Notes under the pieces: model-generated
What the model saw: only the letters and a program-made list of their open reading frames with translations
Database searches by the model: none
Told to the model about the DNA's origin: nothing
Position numbers and translations under genes: made by a program
Part shown: piece by piece, positions 46,739 through 47,545 of the stretch
Layout of the letters: the number at the start of each line of letters is the position of its first letter
How positions within the stretch are numbered: the first letter of the stretch is position 1
Source of the DNA: Anaerolineae bacterium
GTDB lineage: Bacteria > Chloroflexota > Anaerolineae > Promineifilales > Promineifilaceae
Length of the DNA stretch: 47,545 nt
NCBI GenBank assembly: GCA_028277515.1
Contig: JANQGC010000110.1
Span: forward strand, 1-47,545
Reading direction: 5' to 3'

Positions 46739-47545
46739 ATGAAGTTGCTGTTTCTAACATCACGGCTGCCCTGGCCGCCAGATAGAGGCGATAGGTTAAG
46801 AACGTACAATCTATTGATCCAGCTCAGCAAGAACCATGAAATAACCCTTGTCTCCTTTTACGCAAAGCAAAGGGAGTTAATAGGAAGCGAGGCGATTACA
46901 GACATATGTGAAAACGTTCATTTTGTTTATCTACCTGTTTGGCGCTCCGTTCTTTCTGTAATTCTAAATTTTTGGCGAGGAAGACCTCTGCAAGTTGAGT
47001 ATTATCGATCGAGTAAAATGAAGCGGTTGATCGAACGGCTCATCGAAAATAACAAGTTTTCGGCCGTCTATATTCACTTGTTTCGTATGGCTCCGTATTT
47101 TGCAAACAAACAAAATTATTATCGAATTGTGGATTTAACGGATGCTATATCGCAAGAAATCCTGAAATCATTACCTTACCGGTCAATGATTTCCCGATTC
47201 ATCCACAAGGTGGAGCAAAATCGCATTGCCAAGTTTGAGTGCCAGGTTGCTGGTTGGGCGGAAGAAAGCTGGCTCATCTCTGATAATGATAAACAATATA
47301 TTTTTCAAAGCTGCAACATCGGCAACCTCTCCGTCATTCCGAATGGTGTCAATTTGCAAATGTTTTTTCCAATAGAAAACGCGCAGAGAAAATTTGATCT
47401 TATTTTTGTGGGAAATTTAGATGTTTTCCATAATGTCGATGCGATCACCTTTCTTGTTTTGGAGATTTTCCCTCTCATTTGCTCGGAAATGCCAGATTGT
47501 AGATTGGCAATTGTTGGCGCCGGCAAAGGTAAAGAGATTAAAAAG
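46739..47545 (+). CDS. Glycosyltransferase (GT-B), cut by window end
   Basis: From the ATG at 46739 the frame stays open for 269 codons to the last base. It begins MKLLFLTSRLPWPPDRGDRLR, the start of TIGR03087-like/GT4 sugar transferases, and contains IPNGVNLQMFFP, the family hinge, then FDLIFVGNLDVFHNVDAITFL and LAIVGAGKG of the C-terminal donor lobe. The remaining C-terminal part lies beyond the window. It continues the glycan cluster. Confidence 0.87.
   Translation, partial: MKLLFLTSRLPWPPDRGDRLRTYNLLIQLSKNHEITLVSFYAKQRELIGSEAITDICENVHFVYLPVWRSVLSVILNFWRGRPLQVEYYRSSKMKRLIERLIENNKFSAVYIHLFRMAPYFANKQNYYRIVDLTDAISQEILKSLPYRSMISRFIHKVEQNRIAKFECQVAGWAEESWLISDNDKQYIFQSCNIGNLSVIPNGVNLQMFFPIENAQRKFDLIFVGNLDVFHNVDAITFLVLEIFPLICSEMPDCRLAIVGAGKGKEIKK

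Overview
The window is about 47.5 kb of bacterial chromosome with moderate GC content and dense genes on both strands. Gene content points to a non-phototrophic member of the Chloroflexota, probably Anaerolineae or a relative. The clues are an AAA ATPase with a C-terminal R3H domain, a ChlI/ChlD-type chelatase with no photosynthesis genes nearby, a LexA that uses Gram-positive-type boxes (CGAACN4GTTCG), and many promoters lying directly against start codons. The taxon is inference, not proof. No phage, transposase, CRISPR array or rRNA was seen, and no gene-free stretch exceeds 300 bases.

Layout. 1-2.0 kb: a truncated patatin-like lipase, divergent from a thiolase. 2.0-5.5 kb: succinate dehydrogenase operon sdhCDAB (minus). 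5.6-10.3 kb: a GNAT-like protein, the R3H ATPase, tmk, an FmdB-type zinc ribbon (minus) and gmk. 10.3-17.2 kb: a lactate permease (minus), a large secreted subtilase, a TrmH-type RNA methyltransferase and dnaN. 17.3-19.3 kb: a chelatase gene apparently read by -1 frameshifting. 19.6-21.4 kb: an aroH-aroF operon (chorismate mutase, DAHP synthase) behind a Phe/Tyr-rich leader peptide and intrinsic terminator. 21.4-26.7 kb: a methyltransferase, an Fmt-like protein, a YggX-like protein, an ATP-grasp ligase and uvrC. 26.7-30.2 kb: NUDIX hydrolase, trpF, a beta-hydroxyacid dehydrogenase and trpB (minus). 30.5-36.1 kb: a degenerate APH-fold protein, two small membrane proteins, a solute-binding lipoprotein and a receiver-GAF-PAS regulator. 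36.1-39.4 kb: SOS region with a small protein, an FtsK-like translocase behind a perfect LexA box, lexA, and a rhodanese. 39.4-40.2 kb: tRNA-Thr and uridine kinase. 40.3-47.5 kb: a surface-glycan cluster with glycosyltransferases, a sulfotransferase and a Wzx-like flippase.

The strongest candidates for undescribed biology are four. (1) A ribosome-mediated attenuator for aromatic amino-acid synthesis, whose leader peptide is itself almost leaderless. (2) A -1 frameshift on A_AAA_AAG that would make both an AAA-only and a full-length AAA-VWA chelatase subunit from one gene. (3) Widespread leaderless transcription: at least nine starts lie 0-4 nt from the predicted +1. (4) A highly iterated palindrome, CGGCCG, seen about 60 times. 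An SOS-controlled FtsK-like translocase and a two-copy palindromic repeat of about 95 bp also deserve attention. All motif positions and counts were found by eye; no software was run.
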